Assembly: GCF_020073815.1 (NCBI RefSeq)
Contig: NZ_JAIQZJ010000007.1
Span: forward strand, 1 to 64,000
Direction: 5' to 3'
From: Nocardioides mangrovi
GTDB lineage: Bacteria > Actinomycetota > Actinomycetes > Propionibacteriales > Nocardioidaceae
Length of the DNA: 64,000 bases
Part shown: in pieces, positions 27,992 through 36,281 of the stretch
How positions within the stretch are numbered: the stretch's first letter is position 1
Layout of the letters: every line of letters begins with the position of its first letter
Program-made: the position numbers and the translations under genes
Notes under the pieces: model-generated
What the model saw: the letters and a program-made list of their open reading frames with translations, nothing else
The model's database searches: none
Told to the model about the DNA's origin: nothing

Positions 27992-28911
27992 CGGACCACC
28001 TCGGCGAGGACCGGCGCCAGCTCGACGGCGAGCGCCTCCGGTGACACGGGCGCGACGGTGACCCGGTCGACGCCGTCGGCCCGGTGCGGGCGCAGCGCGC
28101 GCCAGCCGTCGGCGAGCAGCACCCAGGACACCACGCCGACCAGCGTCGTCGACTCGACGGACACGTCGGCGACCAGGGCCCGGAGCCGACCGCGGCACTC
28201 GGTGGTCAGGCCGCCGAGCAGGGTCAGCACGTCGAGGTCGCGCAGCGGCCGGCCGTCGCTGTCGCGGACCTGGGAGCTGTGGTCGGCCACCAGCACGGGG
28301 AGCAGGTCGGTGCGGCCGGTGCGGCTAGCCTCGCCGGCCGCGTCGAGCAGCTCGTAGGGCAGGTCGACCTCGGGCACCGCGGACGCGCGGCCGACCATCT
28401 CGGCGGGGATCGCCGCGACCCGCGCGAGCTCGTCGCCCCAGCGCTCGCTGGCGAACCACGCGAGCTCGAAGACGATCCCGTCCGCGGTCGCCAGCGTCGC
28501 GACCGCGCCGTCCCGCTGGCGGTGCCACGCCCGGACGCGGGCGCCGCCCGCGCTGATGTCGAGGTCGAGCGCGACGTTCGGCGTGGCCAGCAGGCCGACC
28601 GCGCCCAGGAGCCCGTCGTCGACGGCGGTGTCGACGAGCAGGCCGCGACGGGCCAGCGAGGCCTCGGGGTCGTGGAGGGCGGCGAGGGCGCGCTCGTACG
28701 CCGCCGCGTCCAGCGTCGCGGGGGTCGCGCCGAGGCGGCTGCCGAGCCCGGACTCCGCAGGCGGCGGGACCAGCTCGAAGGGCAGCGGCGCGCCCCCGGC
28801 GTACGTCGCGACCAGCTGCAGCTCGGGCAGGGTCAGCGTCAGGCGCCGCGGCAGGCTGGTCAGTCCCGCCGCGGGGGCAGGGGGCGGCGTGCCCAGGTCG
28901 ATGGTCGGCAT
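27988..28911 (-). CDS. EspG-like ESX secretion-associated protein
   Basis: A 307-aa soluble protein. The N-terminus LTLTLPELQLVATYAGGAPLPFEL, the central strands 'VRAWHRQRDGAVATLATADG' and the ending VTVAPVSPEALAVELAPVLAEV match the general EspG pattern, where a chaperone binds ESX substrates in the cytosol. Identity looks low, so the assignment rests on layout and context: it sits between a WXG-like gene (13 bp upstream) and a pseudo-esterase gene (4-bp overlap). No PE or PPE protein, the usual EspG client, is encoded here. It could be an unrelated ESX-associated protein. Confidence 0.5.
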   Translation of the reverse strand: MPTIDLGTPPPAPAAGLTSLPRRLTLTLPELQLVATYAGGAPLPFELVPPPAESGLGSRLGATPATLDAAAYERALAALHDPEASLARRGLLVDTAVDDGLLGAVGLLATPNVALDLDISAGGARVRAWHRQRDGAVATLATADGIVFELAWFASERWGDELARVAAIPAEMVGRASAVPEVDLPYELLDAAGEASRTGRTDLLPVLVADHSSQVRDSDGRPLRDLDVLTLLGGLTTECRGRLRALVADVSVESTTLVGVVSWVLLADGWRALRPHRADGVDRVTVAPVSPEALAVELAPVLAEVVR

Positions 28912-28924
28912 GCGTCCTCCCCGG

Positions 28925-29371
28925 TCAGAGCCCGGGCAGCTCGACCGCCAGCCAGGCGCGATGGCCCGGTGGCGGCTCCTCGAAGGCGGCCAGCTGCTCG
29001 TCCTCGGGGTCGGGGAGGACGCGCAGGCCGTGCTCCCCGCTCTCGGCGGCCCGGAGGCGGGCCACGCGGGTGCGTGCCTCGGTGACCAGCCCGTCCGCGC
29101 GGCGCTCGATCGCCGCGATCAGGTCCTTGAGCCGGTCGACCTCGGCGAGGTGGGCGTCGAGGGTGTCGGCGGCGGTGTCGTGCTGGGCGGCGACCTCGCG
29201 CAAGTGGGTGGCCCGGTCGCGGACCCGCTCGTCGAGCGCCGCGGCGGCACGTCCGGTCCAGCCGGCGTGCTCGGTCTGCGCGACCAGACGGTCGGCCGTC
29301 GCCCGCAGGTCGACACCCTGCTCGCGCAGCTCGCGAGCGCGCTTGCGCATCACGTCGGTGTCGCCGTACAT
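28925..29371 (-). CDS. WXG100-like ESX substrate, extended
   Basis: A 148-aa helical protein. Residues ~1-100 form a helix-turn-helix hairpin with the turn motif HAGWTGRAAAALDERV (WxG), as in ESAT-6-like proteins, and a second helix (DTLDAHLAEVDRLKDLIAAI). A ~45-residue acidic tail follows. It is the first gene of the second accessory cassette (WXG-like, EspG-like, pseudo-esterase) and a candidate ESX substrate or co-substrate. Confidence 0.65.
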   Translation of the reverse strand: MYGDTDVMRKRARELREQGVDLRATADRLVAQTEHAGWTGRAAAALDERVRDRATHLREVAAQHDTAADTLDAHLAEVDRLKDLIAAIERRADGLVTEARTRVARLRAAESGEHGLRVLPDPEDEQLAAFEEPPPGHRAWLAVELPGL

Positions 29372-29411
29372 GAGCGCCGCTTGCCCGCATTCGTCGAGGG
29401 TGAAACGCCGC

Positions 29412-30788
29412 TCACGGCGCCCGCACCACCTGGAAGACCTGGCTGGTCACGCTAGCGGACGAGCCGCCCGGATCGGCCAGGAACCCGTGCGCGCGCAGGC
29501 TCTCGAGCTGCTCCACGACCGTCGGATCGGTGCTCCGGTCGACCGCCTCGGCGCCCGCGACGTAGTGGCCGTAGGAGTGCCGGTCGACGAGCGAGTCGCC
29601 GCCGTCCTCGAAGGTCACCGTGGTCTGCCCGACGGTGTCGGGGTTGGGCGCCCCGTCGAGCAGCGGCACGAGGTCGCCGCGGTGCTCGAGCGAGAGGACG
29701 TGGCTGCCAGTGGGGAAGCCGTCGACCTGCGCCGTGGGCGACCCGGCGGTCACCACGTGGGTGACGTCGAAGCCGCTGCCGTGGCCGAGGATCGACGCCG
29801 CCTCCATCCCGCCCTGCGAGTGGCCGACGAGCAGCACCGGCTCGTGCGGGCCGATGCCGGCCTGGTGCATCGCGTCGAGGATGCCGCGGCGGTAGGCGTC
29901 GTCCTCGCCGGCGATCAGCCGCAGGTCGGTGCCGAGGTCGCGGACGTCGTCGTCCTGCGTCCAGGGCAGCGTCTCGAGGTCGTCGGTGCCGGGGAGGTAG
30001 ACGATGTGCCGCGCCCGGTCGGTGCCGGCGTCGAGCGACTCCACCTCGATCGTGCCGTTGTCGCGGGAGTCCGGCTCCGGCGACAGCGCGGCCACGCGCC
30101 GCAGCCGGCGCACCAGCCCGGCCACGCTGTCGGGCTGCCGGCCGCTCTCCACCCGGCCGGTCAGGTCGGGCCGCGGCCGGGTGACCGCCGTGCCGTCGCC
30201 GTACGGCGTCGCGAGCAGCCGCGCGCCCGACCGGAGGTCGGGAGTGATGAGGCCGGTGCCGAGCAGCCCGCCGACCAGGCCGCCGCCGCCGTCGACGAGG
30301 TGCTCGACCAGGCCGGGGTGGTCGTGCACGACGTCCTCGACCGGCAGGCGGTCGACGAGCGGCCGGGCGACGGGCAGCAGCGGCGCGCCGAGCCGGAGGG
30401 CGGTGCCGAGGGCCAGGCCGAGCCGGCGGTCGAGCTCGCCGACGGCGACCTCGGTCATCGCGTCGGCGGCGGCGATCCCGTCGAGGGCCGCGCGCACCAG
30501 CACCGCGTCGGCCTCCCAGCCGCACGACTCGACGAGGACGCCGTCGGGTCCGGTCGTGGCCGCGACGACCGCGCCCTCGGCGAGCGCGAAGGTGGCCGGC
30601 GCCAGCGCCGCCGAGGTGATGAGGTCGGGGTCGGCGAGCGCCCGGACGCCCAGCCCGCTCCACTCACGGAGCCGGTCGCCGGCCTCGTCGTACAGGTCGG
30701 CGAGCGCGCGCACCTCGTCGTACGCCGCCGCGAGGCCGCCGACGCCGCCGCGGACGTCGGTGATGTCGGCCCGCTCGGGGGCGCTCAC
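29412..30788 (-). CDS. ESX-linked esterase/lipase-like protein
   Basis: A 458-aa protein. The N-terminal ~240 residues are helical and ESX-substrate-like (LADLYDEAGDRLREWSGLG). The C-terminal alpha/beta-hydrolase domain has the nucleophile elbow VLLVGHSQGG, an acid in EHRGDLVPLLDG and a His in DRHSYGHYVAG, so the triad looks complete. The GTG start overlaps the stop of the WXG gene (GTGA), a coupling often seen for co-secreted ESX pairs. I infer a secreted esterase with a WXG partner; there is no Sec signal. The paralogue at 26687 has lost the triad. Confidence 0.72.
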   Translation of the reverse strand: MSAPERADITDVRGGVGGLAAAYDEVRALADLYDEAGDRLREWSGLGVRALADPDLITSAALAPATFALAEGAVVAATTGPDGVLVESCGWEADAVLVRAALDGIAAADAMTEVAVGELDRRLGLALGTALRLGAPLLPVARPLVDRLPVEDVVHDHPGLVEHLVDGGGGLVGGLLGTGLITPDLRSGARLLATPYGDGTAVTRPRPDLTGRVESGRQPDSVAGLVRRLRRVAALSPEPDSRDNGTIEVESLDAGTDRARHIVYLPGTDDLETLPWTQDDDVRDLGTDLRLIAGEDDAYRRGILDAMHQAGIGPHEPVLLVGHSQGGMEAASILGHGSGFDVTHVVTAGSPTAQVDGFPTGSHVLSLEHRGDLVPLLDGAPNPDTVGQTTVTFEDGGDSLVDRHSYGHYVAGAEAVDRSTDPTVVEQLESLRAHGFLADPGGSSASVTSQVFQVVRAP

Positions 30789-31087
30789 GGGATCAGCCTG
30801 GTGAGCGAGTCGACGACGTCCAGGGCGCTGCCGACCAGGCCGAGCATCCGGTCGACCTCGGCGGCGTGCCGGTCCAGCGCCTCGGAGGCGTCCTCGTGGA
30901 GCGACGCCGTACGTCGGAGCGCGGCGGTGCGCTCGTGCGCCCGGCCGCGCATCGCGTCGGCGGTGAGCCCGTGCCAGGCGACGTCGGTCGCGCTCGTGTC
31001 GAGGCGGGCGGCCTCGTCGCGGAGCTCGTCGGCGCGTTCGCGGAAGGCGCCCGCGAGCGCCCGGATGGAGTCGGTGTCGGCCAGCAT
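30785..31087 (-). CDS. WXG100-like protein (ESX)
   Basis: A 100-aa helical hairpin with the turn motif VAWHGLTADAM (WxG) at the centre, flanked by ADELRDEAARLDTSA and DRHAAEVDRMLGLV. It has the usual length for a WXG100 protein but is more divergent than the pair at 43 kb. Directly downstream and coupled is the esterase-like gene, so it may be its export partner. Confidence 0.75.
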   Translation of the reverse strand: MLADTDSIRALAGAFRERADELRDEAARLDTSATDVAWHGLTADAMRGRAHERTAALRRTASLHEDASEALDRHAAEVDRMLGLVGSALDVVDSLTRLIP

Positions 31088-31150
31088 GTCGTCCCCCTCG
31101 TGTGGCGTGTCGTGGGGGAAGCGTCGCCGCCCGGCGGCTGTGGAGAAACG

Positions 31151-32320
31151 TCAGCGGTCGACGACTGTGGACAACCGCTCCAGCGCCTCCTCGATCTCGG
31201 CGCCGGGGCCGGCGAAGCTGAGCCGCACGAAGCGCGACCCGTCGACCGTGTCGAAGTCGACGCCCGGCGCCATGGCGACCCCGACCTCCGACAGCATCCG
31301 GTGGCAGAAGGCCATGGTGTCGTCGGTGAGGTGGCCGACGTCGGCATAGACGTAGAACGCGCCGTCGGCCGGGGCCATCTCGGTGATGCCGAGCTTCGGC
31401 AGGCCGTCGAGCAGCAGGCGGCGGTTGTCGGCGTAGCGCGCGACGTGGCCGTCGAGCTCGGCGTACGACGCGTCGTCGAAGGCCGCGAGGCACGCGCGCT
31501 GGGCGATCACCGGCGGGCAGATCGTGAAGTTGCCGGTGAGCACGTCGACCGCGCGACGCAGCCGGTCGGGGACGAGCATCCAGCCGATCCGCCAGCCGGT
31601 CATCGAGAAGTACTTGCTGAAGCTGGAGAAGACGACCGCCTCGCGGCTGGTCTCCCAGGCGCTGCGCGCGAGGTGCTCGGGTGCGTACTCGATGCCGTGG
31701 TAGATCTCGTCGCTGATCAGCTGGATCCGCTGCGCCTCGCAGTACGCCGCCAGCGCGGCCAGCTCGCTCGGCAGCAGCATCGTGCCGGTGGGGTTGGCGG
31801 GGCTGGCGACGACGAGGCCCTTGATGTCCTCGAGCTGCTCCAGCTGCTCGACCGTCGGTTGGAAGCGGGTCTCCGGGCCGGTCGGGATCTCGACCACCTC
31901 GCAGCCGAGCGCGGTGAGGACGTTGCGGTAGCAGGGGTAGCCGGGCCGCGCCATCGCCACCCGGTCGCCGACCTCGAACGCCGCCAGGAAGGCCAGCAGG
32001 AAGCCGCCGCTGCTGCCCGTCGTCACCACGACCTCGTCCGGGTCGACCTCGATCCCGTGCGCGCGCCGGTGGTGCGCCGCGATCGCCCGGCGCAGCTCGA
32101 GGATGCCGGTCGCCGGGGTGTAGCCGAGCGGGTCGGCGCCGTCCAGGAGGCGCTTGGCCTCCTCGCGCACCGGCCGCGGCGCCCCGGTCATCGGCTGACC
32201 GGCCAGCAGGCTGAGCAGGTCGCCGTGCGTCCGCTGCCGCTCCGCTGCCGCCGCCAGCAGGTCCATCACGTGGAAGGGCGGCACGTTCGCCCGGCTGGCC
32301 ACCTGGAAGCGGTCGGTCAT
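31151..32320 (-). CDS. Pyridoxal-phosphate aminotransferase (class I/II)
   Basis: A 389-aa fold-type I aminotransferase. Motifs: LGYTPATGILELRRAIA, VVVTTGSSGGFLLAF, ASPANPTGTML, LISDEIYHGIEY (Asp for PLP nitrogen), the PLP lysine in SSFSKYFSMTGWRIGW, and the C-terminal Arg in FVRLSFAG. It will transfer an amino group between an amino acid and a 2-oxo acid; the substrate is undetermined. The ATG at 32320 borders the abnormal homopolymer-rich gap. A degraded copy of the sequence around this start codon appears 113 bp further upstream. Confidence 0.9.
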   Translation of the reverse strand: MTDRFQVASRANVPPFHVMDLLAAAAERQRTHGDLLSLLAGQPMTGAPRPVREEAKRLLDGADPLGYTPATGILELRRAIAAHHRRAHGIEVDPDEVVVTTGSSGGFLLAFLAAFEVGDRVAMARPGYPCYRNVLTALGCEVVEIPTGPETRFQPTVEQLEQLEDIKGLVVASPANPTGTMLLPSELAALAAYCEAQRIQLISDEIYHGIEYAPEHLARSAWETSREAVVFSSFSKYFSMTGWRIGWMLVPDRLRRAVDVLTGNFTICPPVIAQRACLAAFDDASYAELDGHVARYADNRRLLLDGLPKLGITEMAPADGAFYVYADVGHLTDDTMAFCHRMLSEVGVAMAPGVDFDTVDGSRFVRLSFAGPGAEIEEALERLSTVVDR

Positions 32321-32333
32321 GGGGCGACTGTAC
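32309..32333. repeat. Original copy of a degenerate 25-bp duplication
   Basis: Covers the aminotransferase start region. A second copy at 32422-32446 differs at only four positions: one G to T, two C to T and one A to T. Confidence 0.6.
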
Positions 32334-32364
32334 GGCGGCGGGGTTTCCCCGGCGGCCCGGGGAA

Positions 32365-32454
32365 CCCCCCCCCCCCGCGGGCCCCCCCCCGCCTGTCGGG
32401 GGGGGGCAGGCAGAACCCCCCGCGGTCTGTTTTGGGGCGATTGTACGGGGGGGG
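32365..32454. other. Homopolymer-rich, low-complexity block
   Basis: Runs of C12 (32365), C9 (32382), G9 (32398) and G8 (32447) occur within 90 bp. Nothing similar exists elsewhere in the window. The block lies between the aminotransferase start and the flavoprotein stop and has no coding potential. The duplicated, error-like copy beside it suggests a misassembled or poorly read hairpin region, not a biological element. Confidence 0.7.
32422..32446. repeat. Degenerate second copy of the 25-bp duplication
   Basis: Same orientation as the copy at 32309-32333, 113 bp away, four mismatches, three of them to T in a GC-rich context. It sits at the edge of the homopolymer block. Confidence 0.6.
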
Positions 32455-32548
32455 TTTTCCGCGGTGGGCGGGTTAAACCCGCCCGGCGCGCGGGCACTCC
32501 TCGGCGTGTCGGGCGGGGATCGGCTGACCACCCGGCGGGAATCCCCGG

Positions 32549-34021
32549 TCAGCCGGGGAAACCCGCCGCATGACGTCCGGCCCGCCGGCCGAAGAACGAC
32601 CCCTCGCCGAGCTGGGTGCCGGAGCAGTAGCCCTTGCCGTCCTGGGCGATGTTGGACGCGCAGGCGCCGGCGGCGTACAGGCCGACGATGACCGACCCGT
32701 CGGGGCGCTGCACCTCGCCGTCGACCGAGGTGCGCAGGCCGCCGAGGGTGAAGCCGGCGTAGATCGCCTTGCCGAGCCGCAGGTCGAAGACCGCCCACGG
32801 GCCGGTGTCCTGCGGCGCCAGCCACTCGGCGCCCTTGCGGAGGTCGAGGTCCTCGCCGGCCGCGGCCATCTTGTTGTAGCGCTCGAGCGTCGCGGCGACC
32901 GACCCGGCCGGCAGGTCGAGGGCCGACTCCAGCTCCTCGATGGTCTCGAAGCCGTCGATGAGCGGCACGAGCGGGAACTTCGGGTACTCCACGTGCTCGC
33001 TGTCGACGATGAGGTACGCCGTGTGGTCGGGCTGCTCCATGACGAACTGCGAGGTCCGCGAGTGGTAGCAGTCCTCCGCCACGAAGCGCTCGCCGCGGTT
33101 GTTGACGATGAAGCCGGTCATCAGCGCCGACGGCGGGTAGAACGGCGCGGTGATGAAGGGCTCCTCCATGTGCTTGAGGTCCGCGCCGACCGACGCGCCG
33201 AGCCGGATGCCCAGGCCGTCGTCGTACGTCGACCCCAGCGTGAAGGGCTTCTCCGCCAGCGCCGGCGTGTGCTCGGCGACCATGTCCGGGTTCATCACGA
33301 AGCCGCCGGCGGCGACCACCACGGCCGGGGTGGCGATCACGCCGGTGTCGTCGAAGGAGCGCCAGGCGACGCCGACCACCGCGCCGTCGGCGGCGACCAC
33401 GAGGTTCGTCGCGCCGGTCTCGTAGCGGACCTCGACGCCCGCCTCCTCGACCCGTGCGCGCAGCAGGTCCATCACCATCTTGGTGCCCTCGGTGTCGCCG
33501 GGCACCGGCACCTTGTGGCCCCGCGGCGCGGGCACGGCCTCCTGCTTGAAGGGCCACACCTTCTCGTTGCCGGTGAACATCAGCCCCTCGGTGCCGGGCT
33601 GGATCACCGCCTTCTCGGGGTAGTAGGAGCGCTCGAACTCGAAGCCCAGCGCCTCCAGCCAGTCGAAGTGCTCGACCGAGCCGTCGCAGTAGGCGCGGAT
33701 CTTGTCGTGCTCGGGCTGCTTGGAGACCGCGACGAGGTACTTGTACATCTCGTCGGCCGAGTCCTCCCAGCCCGTCGCCTGCTGCACCGCGGTGCCGCCG
33801 CCGAGGTAGAAGTGACCGCCGGACATCGCCGAGGTGCCGCCGTGGACGGCCGCTCGCTCGAGCAGCAGCACCCGCGCTCCGGCCCGGGCGGCCTCGAGGG
33901 CGGCGCAGCCGCCGGCGATGCCGAAGCCGACGACGACCACGTCGTACGACGGGGCGTCCTGGCCTGCGGTGAGGACCGACTCGTCGAGGACCTCGGGGAG
34001 GGCGGTGCCAGCTGTGCTCAT
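32549..34021 (-). CDS. FAD-dependent oxidoreductase (3-ketosteroid dehydrogenase / fumarate-reductase-like)
   Basis: A 490-aa flavoprotein. The N-terminal dinucleotide motif is VVVVGFGIAGGCAALEAA with GARVLLLER. The FAD-binding continuation is SAMSGGHFYLGGG, the second half includes VVVAAGGFVMNP, and the C-terminus has the FAD clamp GYCSGTQLGEGSFFGRRAG. The pattern resembles 3-oxosteroid delta-dehydrogenases and urocanate/fumarate reductases. A KstR-like operator lies 11 nt before the ATG with no ribosome site, suggesting a leaderless mRNA. The last residues (HAAGFPG) run into the abnormal repeat-rich gap, so the true C-terminus may differ slightly. Confidence 0.85.
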   Translation of the reverse strand: MSTAGTALPEVLDESVLTAGQDAPSYDVVVVGFGIAGGCAALEAARAGARVLLLERAAVHGGTSAMSGGHFYLGGGTAVQQATGWEDSADEMYKYLVAVSKQPEHDKIRAYCDGSVEHFDWLEALGFEFERSYYPEKAVIQPGTEGLMFTGNEKVWPFKQEAVPAPRGHKVPVPGDTEGTKMVMDLLRARVEEAGVEVRYETGATNLVVAADGAVVGVAWRSFDDTGVIATPAVVVAAGGFVMNPDMVAEHTPALAEKPFTLGSTYDDGLGIRLGASVGADLKHMEEPFITAPFYPPSALMTGFIVNNRGERFVAEDCYHSRTSQFVMEQPDHTAYLIVDSEHVEYPKFPLVPLIDGFETIEELESALDLPAGSVAATLERYNKMAAAGEDLDLRKGAEWLAPQDTGPWAVFDLRLGKAIYAGFTLGGLRTSVDGEVQRPDGSVIVGLYAAGACASNIAQDGKGYCSGTQLGEGSFFGRRAGRHAAGFPG

Positions 34022-34031
34022 GATGCAAATC

Positions 34032-34045
34032 TAGAACAAGTTCCA
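34032..34045. promoter_or_regulatory. KstR-like operator before the flavoprotein gene
   Basis: TAGAACAAGTTCCA fits the published KstR consensus TnnAACnnGTTnnA exactly. The enclosed GAACAAGTTC is palindromic apart from its centre. It is 11 bp upstream of the flavoprotein start and about 57 bp from the divergent antiporter start. A TetR-type repressor is the expected binder; none is encoded in this window. Confidence 0.6.
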
Positions 34046-34101
34046 GTTAGTCGCACCGATAGGGTTGGGGTCCGCCGCCCCGACCATCGCCGAGGTGACC
34101 C

Positions 34102-35601
34102 TTGTCGTTCGACGTCCACGATCTCGACACGTTCGTGCTCGTGGGGTCGGCGGTCACCTTCCTGGCGATCCTCGCGGTGCGGGTCTCCTCCCGCGCCGGG
34201 CTGCCGAGCCTGCTCGTCTACCTGCTCATGGGCGTCGCGCTCGGCGAGAAGGGACTCGGCATCGGGTTCGAGGACGCCGAGCTCGCCCACGCCCTCGGCT
34301 TCGCGGCGCTGGCGATCATCCTGGCCGAGGGCGGTCTCACCACCAGCTGGCGCGAGATGCGCTCCTCGATCCGGCTCGGCGTCTCGCTCGCGACCGTCGG
34401 CGTCGCCGTCTCGGTCGCCGTCGTGGCGCTCGGGTCGCACTTCCTGCTCGGCCTGCCGTGGGAGCTCGCCCTCCTGCTCGGCGCGGTCACGTCCCCGACC
34501 GACGCCGCGGCGGTGTTCTCCGTGCTGCGCGTCGTCCCCCTGCCGAAGAAGCTCACCGGCACGCTCGAGGCCGAGTCCGGGCTGAACGACGCCCCGACCG
34601 TCGTCCTGGTGACGCTCGTGGCCTCCGGCGCCCTCGACGAGCACGGCCCGCTCGCGCTCTTCGGGATCGTCGCCTACGAGCTCGCGGCCGGCACCGCGAT
34701 CGGCCTGGCCGCGGGCTTCGGTGGCGCCTGGATCATGCGACGTGCCGCGCTCCCGTCGTCCGGCCTCTACCCGCTCGCGGTCCTCACCATCGCCTTCCTC
34801 GGCTACGGCAGCGCGTCCTTCGTGCACGGGTCCGGGTTCGCGGCCGTGTACGTCGCCTCGCTCGTGCTCGGCAACTCCGAGCTGCCGCACCGGGCGGCCA
34901 CCCGCTCCTTCGCCGAGGGTGTCGCCTGGCTCGCGCAGATCGGGCTGTTCGTGATGCTCGGCCTGCTGCTCTCGCCCGGACGGATCACCCTGGAGACGGT
35001 CGGCCTCGCGATCCTCGCCGGCCTGATCCTGACGCTGGTCGCCCGGCCGCTGTCGGTGCTCGTCAGCGCCGTCGTCCAGCCGATGCCCTGGCGCGAGCTC
35101 GGCTTCATCTCCTGGGCCGGTCTGCGCGGGGCGGTGCCGATCGTGCTGATGACGATCCCGCTCGCCGAGGGGATCGACCAGGCCGAGCGACTCTTCGACA
35201 TCGTCTTCGTGATGGTCGTGATCTACACGCTCCTGACCGGGCCGACCCTGCCGATGGTCGCGCGGGTGCTCAAGGTCGCCCGGCGGTCGGAGCCGCGTGG
35301 TCTCGAGGTCGAGGCCGCCCCGCTCGAGCGGATCGCCGCCGACCTGCTCCAGGTCACGATCAGCCCGGTCTCGAAGATGCACGGCGTCGAGGTCGGCGAG
35401 CTGCGGCTGCCGACGGGCGCCTCGGTCTCGATGGTGATCCGCGAGGGACGGACGATCGTGCCCGAGCGTCGTACGGTGCTGCGCCACGGCGACGACCTGC
35501 TGGTGGTCACCCCGCGCAAGCTGCGGGAGAGGACCGAGGAGCGGCTGCGCCAGGTCAGCGCGCACGGCCGGCTCGCGCAGTGGCTGGGCCACCGCGACTA
35601 G
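34102..35601 (+). CDS. Potassium/proton (CPA1/NhaP2-type) antiporter with TrkA-C domain
   Basis: A 499-aa protein with about 12-13 membrane helices. Conserved transport segments are AVTSPTDAAAVFSVLR, LEAESGLNDAPTVVL (ND motif) and GLRGAVPIVLMTIPLAEG. A cytosolic TrkA_C domain (~residues 405-480) ends with VSMVIREGRTIVP and RHGDDLLVVTP. It would exchange K+ or Na+ for H+ across the membrane, possibly gated by nucleotide or ligand binding to TrkA_C. A TTG start with GAGGTG upstream was chosen. It is divergent from the flavoprotein gene. Confidence 0.92.
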   Translation: MSFDVHDLDTFVLVGSAVTFLAILAVRVSSRAGLPSLLVYLLMGVALGEKGLGIGFEDAELAHALGFAALAIILAEGGLTTSWREMRSSIRLGVSLATVGVAVSVAVVALGSHFLLGLPWELALLLGAVTSPTDAAAVFSVLRVVPLPKKLTGTLEAESGLNDAPTVVLVTLVASGALDEHGPLALFGIVAYELAAGTAIGLAAGFGGAWIMRRAALPSSGLYPLAVLTIAFLGYGSASFVHGSGFAAVYVASLVLGNSELPHRAATRSFAEGVAWLAQIGLFVMLGLLLSPGRITLETVGLAILAGLILTLVARPLSVLVSAVVQPMPWRELGFISWAGLRGAVPIVLMTIPLAEGIDQAERLFDIVFVMVVIYTLLTGPTLPMVARVLKVARRSEPRGLEVEAAPLERIAADLLQVTISPVSKMHGVEVGELRLPTGASVSMVIREGRTIVPERRTVLRHGDDLLVVTPRKLRERTEERLRQVSAHGRLAQWLGHRD

Positions 35602-35777
35602 TGCCGCGGGCGAAAAGTCGTTGGACGGTTCGAGCCGCCATGGCACGCACCTGGCTGCGTTGGCATCGCTGGAGTTACGCCCGGTAGCCCGGCGCGACGC
35701 CGCCTTGCCAGGCACGCACCCTGACGACACCAACCATCCAGATACCTTCCACCCGCGACACTAGGCCGACGACCGGA
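35602..35777. other. Intergenic spacer, no feature recognised
   Basis: About 175 bp between the antiporter stop and the convergent LytR_C gene. It is somewhat less GC-rich than its surroundings. I see no long hairpin, tRNA, promoter pair or credible small ORF. Confidence 0.5.
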
Positions 35778-36281
35778 TCACTCCACGGGCGGGCTGCAGA
35801 TGGAGGTGTCGGTCCCGGCGACCACCGAGCGGTTCCCGCGGACGACGTCCTCGAAGCCGTCGCCGACGATCACGTCGACCCCGGCGCCCGGTCCCTCGCG
35901 CCGGGTGATCTCGACGTCGGGGCCGAGGCGGCTCGCGACGAGCTTGACCGCGGGGTTGTCGGGGTCGTCGGCCCAGATCGCCACCGTCGTGACCCTGGCG
36001 TTCGTGATGTCGCCGACCTGACCCTCGGCGAAGCCGGCGTCGCTGAGCTGGCTCATGGTGCGTCCCGCCAGGCCCTGTCGCTGACCGGCGTTGTAGACGC
36101 TGACGGTCACCTGCTCGGGGAAGATCTTCTCGCCGGCCGCGACCGGCGTCGTCACGCAGATCGGCGAGTCGACCTTGGCCGGCAGCGGCTCGGTGGCGGC
36201 CTGCCATCCCCAGAGCCCGGCGAGGACTAGCAGCAGGCCGAGCGCGGCCAGGGTGACCGTCGTGCGCACCCCCTGGGTCAT
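35778..36281 (-). CDS. LytR C-terminal-domain protein, membrane anchored
   Basis: A 167-aa protein. One N-terminal membrane helix (VTLAALGLLLVLAGLWGW) is followed by an extracytoplasmic LytR_C domain: VTVSVYNAGQRQGLAGRTMSQLSDAGF ... VIVGDGFEDV. Such stand-alone domains accompany cell-wall glycopolymer functions, but no enzyme domain is present. The start overlaps the stop of the upstream gene by one base (TGATG), so the two form an operon. Confidence 0.82.
   Translation of the reverse strand: MTQGVRTTVTLAALGLLLVLAGLWGWQAATEPLPAKVDSPICVTTPVAAGEKIFPEQVTVSVYNAGQRQGLAGRTMSQLSDAGFAEGQVGDITNARVTTVAIWADDPDNPAVKLVASRLGPDVEITRREGPGAGVDVIVGDGFEDVVRGNRSVVAGTDTSICSPPVE

Noticed and set aside
32309..32460. 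Mobile element remnant or G-quadruplex switch in the homopolymer block
   Set aside because: No transposase, terminal repeats or target duplication; the T-biased degraded copy looks more like a read or assembly error.
29412..34028. One continuous minus-strand frame of about 1500 codons
   Set aside because: It spans a real esterase-like gene, then runs out of frame through the WXG, aminotransferase and flavoprotein genes. Only 29412-30788 is coding in this frame.
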